Shown in pieces: positions 10,131 to 21,649 of a stretch of DNA of 64,000 nucleotides. The position numbers and the translations under genes are program-made. Positions within the stretch are counted from its first letter, which is position 1. The number at the start of each line of letters is the position of its first letter. Source of the stretch: Dastarcus helophoroides. Taxonomy: Eukaryota; Arthropoda; Insecta; Coleoptera; Bothrideridae. The notes beneath the pieces are model-generated. The model worked only from the letters and a program-made list of their open reading frames with translations. It did not search any database and was not told the origin of the DNA. The stretch covers positions 3,143,437 to 3,207,436 of the forward strand of contig CM053331.1 in the NCBI GenBank assembly GCA_028583605.1, in the 5' to 3' direction.

Positions 10131-12675
10131 TATTTTGTCTCAAAATTATAATTTTTAACACGAACATGTGAAGAATTTACTTCTTTAAGTAAATAATGAT
10201 TTGTTATCCTAAACCTTAATTTTTGTCTCCAAATACCAGAGTGTTATTGTCAATTTATATATATTGTTGTAGTCATTGTCAGTGTCAAATATTGAGTTTT
10301 TCGAGAAATATTTAATTTATTTTCGAGATTTCCTGCTTGATTTCAAAAGTCGACAGATTTTCTTAATCGTCCTGCAGTCATAAAATTTTCTTTTAATTGG
10401 ATTTTGTTTCAATTGTTCTATTTATCTTCGTGCGCTATTTTCTCTGTTTCTTTTTCTAAATCGACAGATCTTGAAGCTACCTAGATCAAAACCCAATAGA
10501 ATACGTGGCTTCCTGAAATTAATTTCACATGTTGTGCAACTACCTTGAAGTTGGGAAAAATACGATACAATAATTCAAGACAAAGCAATGGGGATTACAG
10601 AGCGATTTATTAAAAACCTTAGAACTTAAAACTAATACGAAATCACTTCCCCAATTCAGGGGTGAATAGCGAACAATTGACAAACACTTTGTCCCTCTGT
10701 TGCAACCTTCGCCCCTGAGGTATAACAGGTTTACCCTAGGCGGGAAAATTACGCACTAAACTATCTTATAAAATAGAAACATCAATTTTAAAATAATATG
10801 GCAATTAGGGTTGACTTTTTTAATAAAGTCTGGTACGATTCCAATCAAATGAGTATTAAATTTACAGTGGAGTTGCCTCGTCTACCTTTCATAGTCAATA
10901 TTTGATTAAAGAACCTCGAAGTAATTGAAAACCCCCTCTAGACGTATATATTTTCTGACTAAATAAACCCGAAGGGTAATTTGTTTGCCAGAGCTTGCAT
11001 ATTTCCAACTCTGTTTTAGAAAACATATTAACTAGGCGATTTCAATATATTCCGTTTGTTAGAGACAAAAGTCTTCAACTTGAAGGCTTCGCTAGAGAAG
11101 AAATTGGAAATAATACAGAATAGACTCGCACCCCGATTCGCTTCTCAAAAGAAAGTATTAAAAGCGGAGGAAAGACATTAAAGTTTTCGCTTATCATTTT
11201 ACCCTGAGAGGCAGTTTAGGGAAATTTTTTCTTATTTACTTCCGAATTTATTGCATAATGAGCTCTTATTTGAAGGAGTTTTCCAGTCGCTGTAAATTTT
11301 TAATTTCTGAAATTAAATCATCCGGGCGGAAAATTTTAACAGTTGGGCTGCTCTCAAGAGCGTTAAGTAGCTTTTTAAAAGTTTCATAAAATGCTTTTGC
11401 TCGGAATTAAATTATTTACACCTTGTTCCATATACATTTTGATCATTCTTGCCAGGTGTTTGTATTTTTGTTTTTAAATTAAGTGAAATCGTTTCTTTGA
11501 GACATAAATACGTAAACGATTTGGGGTTTTTACCAGGTTTTACTTTGTTCAATTCATTATCTAGTTGAAACATTTATTAAAAAATGTTTTTTATGGATTG
11601 CCTTTTCAATAAGAATAAAAGAGTGAAGCAATGACATTTGTTTTATTTCAGGTAAGGCTTGAAGACCTCTAAAATTTCAAGCTTCTGTGTTTCCTACCCA
11701 CTGGCTGCCCACATCTTGTTGTAACACCAACAGTAAGTAAATAAAATTACAAAAAAATACTCCTGTTAGTAGTTTTAGGTTCTTTTTTAATTCAAAAACA
11801 TATAATTGTAACACAATTAGCATAATTACTGACTTCATTGATCAAAATTCAAAATGGTGCATGCGCCGGGAGACAACTATGATACTTTATGCCACAGAAT
11901 GACCATAGGTCAAATAAATGACACGTACTTTGATACAAAATTAAGCTTAAATTTGTAGTCATTAAATGACAAAAACCAAATGAGCATCCCAAAGCGAATA
12001 TACATAAAACAACACCATCTATTTCAGGACAAATTATCCTTTTACTAGCCTTGTAGTGTACTCGACAAAATAACTAATTTTACTTAGACTTAGATCGGTT
12101 GTAAAGCATATAAAGAAGTCAGTTTGAAGGAAATCCAATAAAAGTTTAAACCTGTTCGGATATATTCAAATTTTTCCTCGGAAAAATCCGACTTTTAAAG
12201 TTTGGACTTCGGATTTATCACTTCGCTTTTGTTATTGGTATATCTCATAAAGCGATTCGAATATTGAAATGGAATTTCTCCGAAAATGTATAAAGTGGCA
12301 CGATGTCACTTGTCATATCACTTTTCTTTTATATTATTTATCGTCTCCCTGCTAAATCTGGAAGTATAATGTAAGAATTTTAAGCTCTATTTTCCTTCTA
12401 GCCTCAGGATTATTCTGATAGCGCATAAAAAACTTTCTACTGGGTCTTTAAAGTTGAACATTTTAGCGATTAAACGTATGCGTTATCTCTAACAATAATT
12501 CTTATGCACGAAAGCAGAAATTATGTTTTTTTTCCAAATTTATTACGAGATGATTACAAAATCCTAAAGAATGAAGCAATTACAAATAATTCAACAGAAA
12601 AATATTGAAGTTTTATTACGTTATAGCTTAATATAGTACAATACGTTGGTTAAATCAAATCGCAATTCTAAAAAC
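10131..12675. other. Low-repeat intergenic DNA
   Basis: The sequence is more complex than the neighbouring satellites and mostly single-copy within the window. I looked for long open frames, conserved protein motifs, tRNA boxes and transposon ends and found none that I can support. A GGTGCATGCGCCGGG word lies at 11,856-11,870, and a small palindrome (CCCCAATTCAGGGG) near 10,650. Confidence 0.5.
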
Positions 12676-12827
12676 TACTCGCGAATGGATGATAATATCG
12701 CGCCGCTGCAACCCTCGCAATTAGCTTAAGCTTCTTTCATGACCAAAGACAATTTAACTACTTAACCACATCAAAAATTAAACAAATAACTACGCGATAC
12801 AAATTTCGCTAGCAGAACTGGCATTTT
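12655..12827. repeat. Junction of two interspersed repeat fragments
   Basis: Positions ~12,655-12,720 match part of the ~440-bp unit at 19,500-19,570 and, inverted, at 24,618-24,690. The shared core is GCGAATGGATGATAATATCG, then CGCCG and CCCTCG. Immediately after it, 12,742-12,827 matches 7,919-8,003. The two families therefore meet here, which suggests a larger dispersed element seen only in pieces. Confidence 0.65.
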
Positions 12828-12890
12828 CTTTTATGTAGTTTTCGTATTTTATCTTATTTGTCTAAAATATTGCCAACATCTTTTTGACAA

Positions 12891-12995
12891 ATCAAAATAC
12901 AAATCTTGTTTCCTGAAACCAAGAAAAATTAAAAACAAAATAAAGGTTTCTCTAACGTGTTTTGATAGCTAAGTTATCATCTTCAGAGAGATACA
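12891..12995. mobile_element. Foldback element, left half only
   Basis: It matches the left arm from AAAATACAAATCTTGTTTCC through CTGAAACCAAGAAAAATTAA and AAGTTATCATCTTCAGAGAG, and stops at the centre of the palindrome. The right arm is absent. Confidence 0.75.
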
Positions 12996-14470
12996 AAAAT
13001 TTTTTGTTACCAATTTCAGGATTTTTTTTTTGAAATATCAACTTTAAAATCCAAATTTTTAAAAATACTTTTCAAATTTGATAAAATTTTAACTTATTAA
13101 TTTCACCTCAAAATATTTTCAAAATGTTTCTTGGAATTTTGACTGTTAGCAAAAAATTTTATCCTCCATATTTCGTTTTAATGTTAAAAGAAATATTGAA
13201 ATTCCTGCTTTTAAATTTGAAGCAGAAAAAAGATCAAAACTGGTAAAAAACCATTTCATTTTTCCTTAAAGTCTCAAATTTTTTTGAAGTCTAACATTTT
13301 TTCCAAATTTTGCCTTTGTCTTCTTGAAATTCCACTCTAGTCACTAAAATTGGAGTCTAATTTCTCTCAAATATTTTACTCTAATCCCCAAAATGAGAGC
13401 TCAAATTTTAAATTAAAAAAAAATGTCTGGCTTTTAAATAAAATTCAAATTTGCAAAATATAGAGGCATTATCTTACAAATTTGAATTTTATTTAAAAAT
13501 TAAAAATTTTAACTTTATCCTCCATATTTCGTTTTTTAAGTCTACATTTAAGAAATATTGAAATTCCTGCTTTTAGATTTTGAAGCAGAAAAAAGATCAA
13601 AAGTGGTAAAAAACCATTTCATTTTTCTTTAAAGACTCAAATTTTTTTGAAGTCTAACATTTTTTCCAAATTTTGTCTTTTTCTTCTTAAAATTTCACTC
13701 TAATCATTAAAATTAGAGCTCAATTCCTCCCAAATATTCCACTCTAATCCCCAAAATGAGAGCTCAAATTTTAAATTAAAAATAAATGTCTAGCTTTTAA
13801 ATAAAATTCAAATGTGTAAAATATAGAGGCATTATTTTACAAATTTGAATTTTATTTAAAAGCTGAAGATTTTAACTTTATCCTTCATGTTTCGTTTTTA
13901 AGTTCACATTTAAGAAATATTGAAATTCCTGCTTTTAGATTTGAAGCAGAAAAAAGATCAAAAGTGGTAAAAAAACCATTTCATTTTTTTTTAAAGTCTC
14001 AAATTTTTTTGAAGTCTAACATTTTTTCCAAATTTTGCCTTTTTCTTCTTTAAATTTTACTCTAATCACCAAAATTGGAGCTCAATTTCTCTCAAATATT
14101 CCTCTTTAATCCCCAAAATGAGAGCTCAAATTTTAAATAAAAAAAAAAAATTCTAGCTTTTAAGTAAAATTCAAATTTGTAAAATAATGCCTCTAATCAC
14201 CGAAAATTGAAGCTCAATTTGTCTCAAATATTCCATTGTAATTATTAAAATTGAAGCTCAAAATTTTAATTTCAAAAAAAATGTTCTAGCTTTTGAATAA
14301 AATTCAAATTTGTAAAATATTGCCTCTAATCACTAAAAATTGGAGCTCAATTCCTCTTAAATATTCCATTCTAATTACTAAAATTGAAGCTCAAAATTTT
14401 AATTTTTGGAAAAAAAATTCTAGCTTTTGAATAAAATTCAAATTTGTAAAATAATGCAAAAGAAAATCCT
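12996..14470. repeat. ~360-bp tandem repeat with internal hairpin
   Basis: The landmark ATCCTCCATATTTCGTTTT or a close variant starts at about 13,162, 13,518 and 13,881, giving 356- and 363-bp units. Each unit includes AAATTCCTGCTTTTA, AAGCAGAAAAAAGATCAAAA and TGAGAGCTCAAATTTTAAAT. Full units end in an inverted repeat built from AATAAAATTCAAATTTG and its complement. After 14,150 the array continues as shorter ~130-bp pieces (ATTCCATTCTAATTACTAAA). Confidence 0.88.
13432..13498. repeat. 22-bp-arm hairpin inside the ~360-bp unit
   Basis: The arm TTTTAAATAAAATTCAAATTTG (22 nt, 13,432-13,453) is matched by its reverse complement at 13,477-13,498 around a loop containing AATATAGAGGCATTATC. The same structure is visible in the following unit at about 13,796-13,862. 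It is AT-only apart from the ends. Confidence 0.8.
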
Positions 14471-15875
14471 AAAATTTATTTCAGAAACGTCGCAATGTCC
14501 CTCTTTTCCCAAAAAATCAAAGTTTTAAAAAAATTAAAAATTTAGAAAATCAACATTTTAAAAAAACCGAATTTTTCGAAAGCCTAAATATTGAAGAAAA
14601 ACCAGTTGTAACTGTTACAGGTAGGCAAAATTTTACATAGCTAAAATTTTGGAAAAACCCAAAATTTTTGAAAAGTGGTATTCTTTAAAAGATCGAAAAT
14701 TTGAAAATGACGAAATTTGAAAAAATTCCAAAAAAAGGGCTAAATTTCAAGAAGTCAACCTTTTAAAAAAGGAAGTCGACATTTTAAGAAAAGTCGAAAT
14801 TTGTAAAAGTAGTCGAAACGTAAAATGTTACAATTGTGAAAGATGCTGAACTTGTAAAAAAACCAAATTTACAAAATAAACTTGAACAATTGAAGATAAA
14901 GCGATATTTCCAAATTTTCGAAAGGGGAAACATTTAAAAAAATAAACGAAATTGTCACTAAGTCGAAAGTTTTAGGTAAATTAAAATTTTAGAGTCGAAA
15001 TTTTCAAAGAAAATTTTTGCAGAAAGTCAAAGTTGGTAAAAACCTCGAAATTTTCAAAAAAGACAAACCTTTAAAAAATAACGAAATTTCAAACAATATC
15101 TAAATTTTCATAGAAAATTATCTAAAAAAACTGAGATCCTCAAAATGCATCATAATTTTGAAAAACAAAGCAACATTTTGAAGGAATCGACAATTTCAAA
15201 ATTTAAAAGTGTTGAAATTTTTGAAAAAGTTCGTAATTTTGAAACAGTTGGAATTGGAAATTCAAACTGGAAATTTCTATGTTGTCACTAATTATTACAA
15301 AAAAAAATGCTGATGTCAAACTTCAAAGTTTCAGGAAAAAGAGGAAACGTGAAATTTATTGAACAAATTTTCCAATAGTCGAGCTTAAATAATTCAACTT
15401 AAATTGGAATTCTTACAATAAAAGGTACAAATTTTGAAAGAGCAGGATATTCGTCAAAGTAATTTAGGTTTGAAAATAGCCTTTCCAAAAACCTTCAAAT
15501 TTAAAATTAAAGGATAAGACGTTGAAATTTTGGAAAAAGCAAAATATTTGAAAAAGTCGGAATTTTTAAAAAAGAGACGGAATTTAGAACAACTGTTAAA
15601 AAAAACAGTTAAAATGAAAACAAGGACAAAAAATTAATTCGAAATTTTTAAAAAACTGTCCTTTGCAAAAATTTAAACTTATAAAAATGCTAACATTTTA
15701 AATTTCTGAAAAAGCTAGGATTTTCAAAAAATCATTAAAATTCTGAGAAAAAAATTCAACACTGAAGAAAATCAACATTAAAGAAAATTACTTGCTTAAT
15801 ACCAAAATTATCAGAATTGGTATTTTCAAAAGAATTGAATTTGGAAAAAAATTAGGCTCACAAAAAAGTAAACAT
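14471..15875. other. A-rich degenerate sequence
   Basis: The plus strand is dominated by variants of TCGAAATTTTCAAAAAA and GAAAAAGTCGAAATTT without a stable period. It looks like the reverse-oriented counterpart of the T-rich blocks at 1.4 and 27 kb. No gene is visible. Confidence 0.55.
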
Positions 15876-18534
15876 CCAAGGTCGCATGTGTTTCAGATTA
15901 CGTTGACTCAAATATACTTCATTTCAAGGTCATTATAGCTTAAGGTCACGTGACCTTTTTAAAGATTTTGTCTTAATCCAAGATTAGTTAGTTTTCAAAA
16001 ATATCGTCCTATTTTAAAATTTTTATTTTTTGGGGAAATTTGGCTTTTTAAAAGATATTTACTCTTTCAAGATTTTTATTTTTCTTTCCTTAACATTTCG
16101 CCCTATTTTTAAACTTTGATTTTTTTATGAAGATCCAGCTAAATGTCGTATGAGCCTAAAGTCTCGTGACCTTGAGCTAACATGATCTTGAAATGAAGTG
16201 ACCTTGAGTCAATGTGATATTGAACCAAGGTGACCTTAAACACACTGGACCATAAGCTAAAATCTCAAATTTAGGTAACCTTGAACTCATGCTTACTTGA
16301 CTTGAGTTCCCTTGACTTGAGTTCACGTGACATTGGGTTAATATGACCTTAAGCTCACGTGATATTGAAACTATATCACCTGAATTCAGAATTACATTAG
16401 CTCAAGGTCGCATGTGTTTCAAATCACATTGACTCAAATAGACTTCATTTCAAGGTCATTCTGCCTCAAGGACACGTGACCCTTTAAAAGATTTTGTCTT
16501 AATCCAAGATTAGTTAGTTTTCAAAAACATCGTCTTATTTTGAAATTTTTATTTTTTGGGGATATTTGGCTTTTTAAAAAATATTTACTCTTTCAAGATT
16601 TTTATTTTGCTTTCTTCAATATTTCGACCTTTTTTAAACTTTGATTTTTTTCTGAAGATCCTGCTAAATGTCATGGTAGCATAAAGTCCCGTGACCTTGA
16701 GCGAACATGATCTTGAAATGAAGTGACCTTGAGTCAATGTAACATTGAATCAAGGTGGCCTTAAACATATTTAACCTTGAGGTAAAATCTCAAATTTGGG
16801 TGTCCTTGAACTCATGCTTACTTGACTTGAGTTCACTTGACTTGAGTTCACGTGACACTGGGTTAATATGACCTTAAGCTCACGTGATATTGAAACTATA
16901 TCATCTGAATTCACAATTACATTAGCTCAAGGTCGCATGTGCTTCAAATCACGTTGACTCAAATAGACTTCATTTCAAGGTCATTCTGTCTCAAGGTCAC
17001 GTGACCTTTTAAAAGATTTTGTCTTAATCCAAGATTAGTTAGTTTTCAAAAACATCGTCTTAATTTGAAATTTTTATTTTTTGGGGATATTTGGCTTTTT
17101 AAAAAATATTTACTCTTTCAAGATTTTTATTTTTCTTTCTTCAACATTTCGACCTTTTTTAAACTTTGATTTTTTTCTGAAGATCCAGCGAAATGTCATG
17201 CTAGCTTAAGGTCTCGTGACCTTGAGCTAACATGATCTTGAAATGAAGTGACCTTGAGCCAATGTGACATTGAACCAAGGTGACCTTAAAAACACTCGAC
17301 CTTAAGCTAAAATCAAGGTGGCCTTAAACATATTCAACCTTGAGGGAAAATCTCAAATTTAGGTGACCCTGAACCCATGCTTACTTGACTTGAGTTCACT
17401 TGACTTGAGTTCACGTGACATTGGGTTAATATGACCTTAAGCTCACGTGACATTGAAACTACATCACCTGAATTCAGAATTACATTAGCTCAAGGTCGCA
17501 TGTGTTTCAGGTCACTTTGACTCAAGTACACTTCGTTTCAAGGTCATTCTAGCCTAAAGTCAGGTGACCTTTTTAAAAATTTTGTCCTATTCCAAGATTA
17601 GTTAGACTTTTCCAAAATTTCGACCTATTTTGAATTTTTTATTTTTTGGTGAAATTTGGCTTTTTAAAAAATATTAACTACCTCAAGATTTTCATTTTTC
17701 TTTCTTTAACATTTCGATCTTTTTTAAACTTTGATTTTTTTCTGAAGATCCAGTTAAATGTCATATGAGCTTAAAGTCTCGTGACCTTGAGCTAACATGA
17801 TCGCGAAATGAAGTGATCTTGAGTCAATGTGACATTGAACCAAGGTGACCTTAAACACACTGGACCTTGAGCTAAAGTTATCTCAAATTTAGGTGACCTT
17901 GAACTTATGCTTATTTGACTTGAGTTCACTTGACTTAAGTTCACGTGAGTTTATATGACCTTAAGCTCATGTGACATTGAAACTATTCGTATATCACCTG
18001 AATTCAGAAAAACATTAGCTCAAGGTCGCATGTGTTTCATATCACGTTGACTCAAATATACTTCATTTCAAGGCCATGCTGGCTCAGGGTCACGTGACTT
18101 TTTTAAAGATTTTGTCTTGGTCCAAGGTTGCTTAGTTTTTAAAAATGTTGGCTTATTTTGAAATTTTTATTTTTTTGAGGAAATTTGGTTTTTTAAAAAT
18201 ATTTTCTGGTTCAAAATTTCCATTTTTTTCTTCAACATTTTGACATTTTCAAGACTTTGATTTTTTTCTGAAGATCAGGGTAAAGGTCATACTGGTTAAA
18301 GGTCATGTGAGCTTGAGCTGGCATGACCTCGAGCTAGCATGACCTTGAAATAAAGTGACCTTAACTCAAGGTAACCTTAAGCACACTTGACCTTGAGCTA
18401 ACGTAATCTCAAACCCGGATGACCTTCAGCTCATGCGACCTTGACCTAACGCAAAATTTACCTAACGCGACCTTGACTGCCCTTAACCTTAAACTTACGT
18501 AACTTAAGACTATTCCTTAATTTAGTTTGGTTTA
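15876..18534 (+). repeat. ~540-bp satellite rich in TGACCTTGA motifs, left arm of large inverted repeat
   Basis: The anchor AAGGTCGCATGTG occurs at about 15,879, 16,405, 16,930, 17,493 and 18,033, giving units of 525-563 bp. Each unit has two halves. One is a run of short phrases TGACCTTGAG, AACATGATCTTGAAATGAAG and TTGACTTGAGTTCAC. The other is a T-rich half with GATTTTGTCTTAATCCAAG, TTGGGGATATTTGGCTTTT and TTTGATTTTTTTCTGAAGAT. The whole array recurs inverted at 24,776-27,050. Confidence 0.93.
15942..15957. promoter_or_regulatory. 16-bp palindrome AAGGTCACGTGACCTT
   Basis: This perfect palindrome joins two AGGTCA nuclear-receptor half-sites around a CACGTG E-box. It recurs at 16,993-17,008 and, in the opposite arm, at 26,257-26,272, with one- or two-base variants in other units (near 16,474, 18,098 and 25,194). 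Protein binding is an inference from known consensus sites; nothing in the sequence proves it. Confidence 0.5.
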
Positions 18535-19935
18535 TGATACCCGATGGAAAGAAAAACGTCCAAAAGCTGACTTGACTTATTTGGCTTATTTTTAAATTTT
18601 TATTTTTTTGAGGAAATTTGGCTTATTAAAAAATATTTGCTGGTTCAAAATTTCCATTTTTTTTTTCAGTTTGACATTTTCAAAACTTTGATTTTTTTCT
18701 GAAAATTAGGCTACAGGTCATGCCGATTAAAGGTCATGTGAGCTTGAGCTGGCATGAGCTCGAGCTAGCATGGCCTTGAAATAAAGTGACCTTGACTTAA
18801 GGTAACCTTAAGTACACTTGACCTCAATCTAACGTAATCTCAAACCCAGATAACCTTCTGCTCATGCGACCTTGACCTAACGCAACCTTTACCTAACGCG
18901 ACCTTGACTGCCCGTGACCTTAAACTTACGTAACTTAAGGCTATTCCTTAATTTTGTTTGGTTTCTTATCCCCGATGGAAAGGAAAACGTCTAAAAGCTG
19001 ATTCGACTTCAGCATTTGCACAAAAGTACAAAGTAGAGAGAACCAAAACCCCCGTTTTAAGCCAAAACTTCATAACAATCGACCAATGTAAATTTTCTGA
19101 TCATAACTCTTTATCCAAAGCGACATATCCCAATGGAATGGCGTTTTTCTAATGTGAAACATTCAACAAATAGACCAAAAACTATACTATAAGTAAAAAG
19201 TGGACTAACAAATTTTTCCGAGGGACTAAACTCATTTAAAATTCCGTCGGTCTTAAAACGCAAAAACAGCAGCGTCACGCCAAATTCTCGAAGCTTTCAG
19301 ATGTAAAATTTGTCATTGACAAAAAAAACAGAATCAAAAGAGGAGTTTGAATAAACTCGGCTGAAGCAGCTGAAGAGACAATCAATTTATCTTCATGTTA
19401 AGTGACTATTCATTAATTTAGTATGCTTCGTGATCCCCGATGGAAAGAAAAACGTCTAAAAGCTGACTCGACTTCAGCATTTGCACAAAAGTGCAAAGTA
19501 GGGAGAACCAAAACGCAATATAGAAACAGCTCGCGAATGGATGGTAATATCGCGCCGATGCATCCCTCGTTTTTAATCAAAACTTTTAAACAATTGACCA
19601 GCTTAACTTCTCTGATCATAACTCTTTAACTAGAGCCATATATTCCCAAAGCATGACCTTTTCCCATTTGAAATTCCATCGGTCACAAAACAAAAAAACA
19701 ACAGCGTCACGCCGAATTCGCGAAGCTTTCAGATATAACATTTGTCATTGACAAAAAGACAGAATTAAAAGAGGCGTTTGAATAAACCCGGCTAAAGCAA
19801 CTCAATAGACAATCAATTTCTCTACGTGTTAAGTGACTATTCATTAATTTAGTTTGCTTTGTGATCCTCGATGGAAAGAAAACGTCTAAAAGCTGACTCG
19901 ACTTCGGTATTTGCACAAAAGTACAAAGTAGAGCT
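18535..19935 (+). repeat. ~440-bp repeat adjoining the TGACCTT satellite
   Basis: The anchor CCCGATGGAAAGAAAAACGT, or a variant, occurs at about 18,541, 18,970, 19,435 and 19,868. The first copy breaks off after some 30 bp into TGACCTT satellite. The second and third are nearly full (TTTGCACAAAAGT, AACAGCGTCACGCC, GACAATCAATTT). The fourth is cut at about 19,935. The 64-, 68- and 69-aa frames in it are by-products. One copy reappears inverted at 24,358-24,775. Confidence 0.88.
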
Positions 19936-20999
19936 TAAACGCTGCCATTTCGCATCTAAATCCATTCTTAGTGCTTTTCCAAGTGGCGTCGCCTTTCGCT
20001 AAAAACTAAGCTGGAAAATGACGTCCAGCGATAGAATATTTCCTAGGAATTATTTATGGACTTCCAACTTCAAACGAAGACTTAATTATCCACCCTGAAA
20101 TAATAACTTTGTGCTAACTATTGCTTTACTTTTCTGATCGTTATCACTGTACCGGGCAGTGCTTCTAATTAACTTTTCATATTTTACTAGGACTGTGCAT
20201 TAAATATGAAAAAGATTATTTTTATGTCAGTGGTATAGCTAAAGCCAAAGTTGGACTTTAGATGAAAAAATTTTATATTTATTACTGATTCCTTTACACG
20301 TCCCCAAGAAAATATTTCGTTCGACAATTTTTCGACAATTTAAGTTGAAGTATGATATAATTGTTGGCCTCAATTTTGCTAAACTTTTTTTTATCGAACT
20401 ACTTAGCTGATTTCAGAGTGTTGGTTTTTTTAATCAAATCACGTTTTTGAATATTTATTTCTGTATTTATTTAACTTATTGATTTAATTTCGAAAATCCA
20501 AGGTCTGCAATCTTGTCCTCAATCCAGCCCTCCAGTGATGAGAGAAGCTGCAACGTTATCACTGGTGGCTTGGGCTGGAATCAAATCTGGCAACCTGGAA
20601 AGTCTTGATAAGATATTCGGATTGCATAGTGTCTGGCTGAAAACCCTTTTCTCCTTTTGCAGAGTGGCGGCGTGGCGTTCGCCTGTTAATGAACAAAACC
20701 TCTTCGGGCGGGCGTTTTAATTACTTTAAATTTATGCATCTAATCTAAACTATCTTTAACCTTTATATGTATATATTACGCAGGCATGTACACATTCAAG
20801 ATAAATTATATTAGAACACATAAGCCATAACATCGTGATAATTACTGTTTGCGTAGTTTGGCTGAGTTTGCATACCGTTGTTGCTCAAGTTTTAAAACAA
20901 AAGTTGCACACGCCGTCATGTCGAATAAAAAAAAATAAGCTGCTGAAATGCAGCTTACATCTCTATTGAAATTGCGCTCAGTTCGTCTGACTTTTTTAT
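19936..20999. other. Low-repeat DNA inside the inverted repeat
   Basis: This is complex sequence without internal repetition. It includes a GC-richer patch at about 20,515-20,720 and an 8-bp-arm hairpin (TAAGCTGC / GCAGCTTA) at 20,936-20,957. The 61-aa frames on both strands do not resemble a family I recognise. I cannot support a gene. Confidence 0.5.
20524..20578. repeat. Imperfect hairpin, CCAGCCC/GGGCTGG arms
   Basis: CCAGCCCTCCAGTGAT at 20,524-20,539 pairs with ATCACTGG at 20,558-20,565 and GGGCTGG at 20,572-20,578, with a six-base bulge on the right side. It lies in the GC-richer patch. No known RNA family is recognised. Confidence 0.55.
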
Positions 21000-21649
21000 A
21001 GATTGTGTCCCAACTGTGTCCAAACATTCGTTACACTTTTCCATTAACGAATACTCTCATCTAGATTACTTATTTTTCATTTACTCATTCGAAAACTTCG
21101 ACTATTTTTTCAAAATTTCGACCCTTTTTGAAAACTTGACTTTTTTTTTGAAAAGTTCAAATTTTTTAAAATTTTATTTATACATTTTTTTAAACATTTC
21201 CAAATAAATCTTCGACTTAAAAGAAAAGATCCTTTTTAAAATTAAACTATTGAAAATTTCGACTTTTTTTCAAAATTTTAACGTTTTAAAATGTTTAAAT
21301 TTCCTAATGAAAATTTCGACATTTCGAGACGTTACTTTTCGAAAATTTTAGACATTTTCCAAAATTTAAAATTGTTGGAAAACTTAAAAATTGTGACTAT
21401 TTTGTTAATTTCAATTATTTTCAAAATTTTGAAATATTTTGCAAACTGTCGATCCTTGTGATTTTTTTTTAAGTCAGACATTTCTTAAGACCTTTTATTG
21501 AAATTTCCGACTAATATTTCGTAAAATTTCAACTTCATTTCAAAACTTCGACTTTTTTTTTCAAAATTTCGACTCCTTTTGAAAACTTGACTTCTTTTTT
21601 TAAAGTTCAAACTTTTTAAAAATTTTATTTATACCTTTTTGTAAACATT
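21000..21649. repeat. ~450-bp duplication leading into the pentanucleotide tract
   Basis: The stretch around 21,112-21,200 (AAAATTTCGACCCTTTTTG ... TTTTATTTATACATTTTTT) recurs at about 21,564-21,649 (AAAATTTCGACTCCTTTTG ... TTTTATTTATACCTTTTTG). The pentanucleotide tract starts exactly after AAACATTT of the second copy. The interval is T-rich and has no gene. Confidence 0.75.

Noticed and set aside
20842..21027. 61-residue minus-strand frame ending in KLEQQRYANSAKLRKQ
   Set aside because: It looked faintly like a transposase or basic-helix tail, but it is short, lacks a recognisable domain and begins in a region without a promoter or splice context. It is not strong enough to call.
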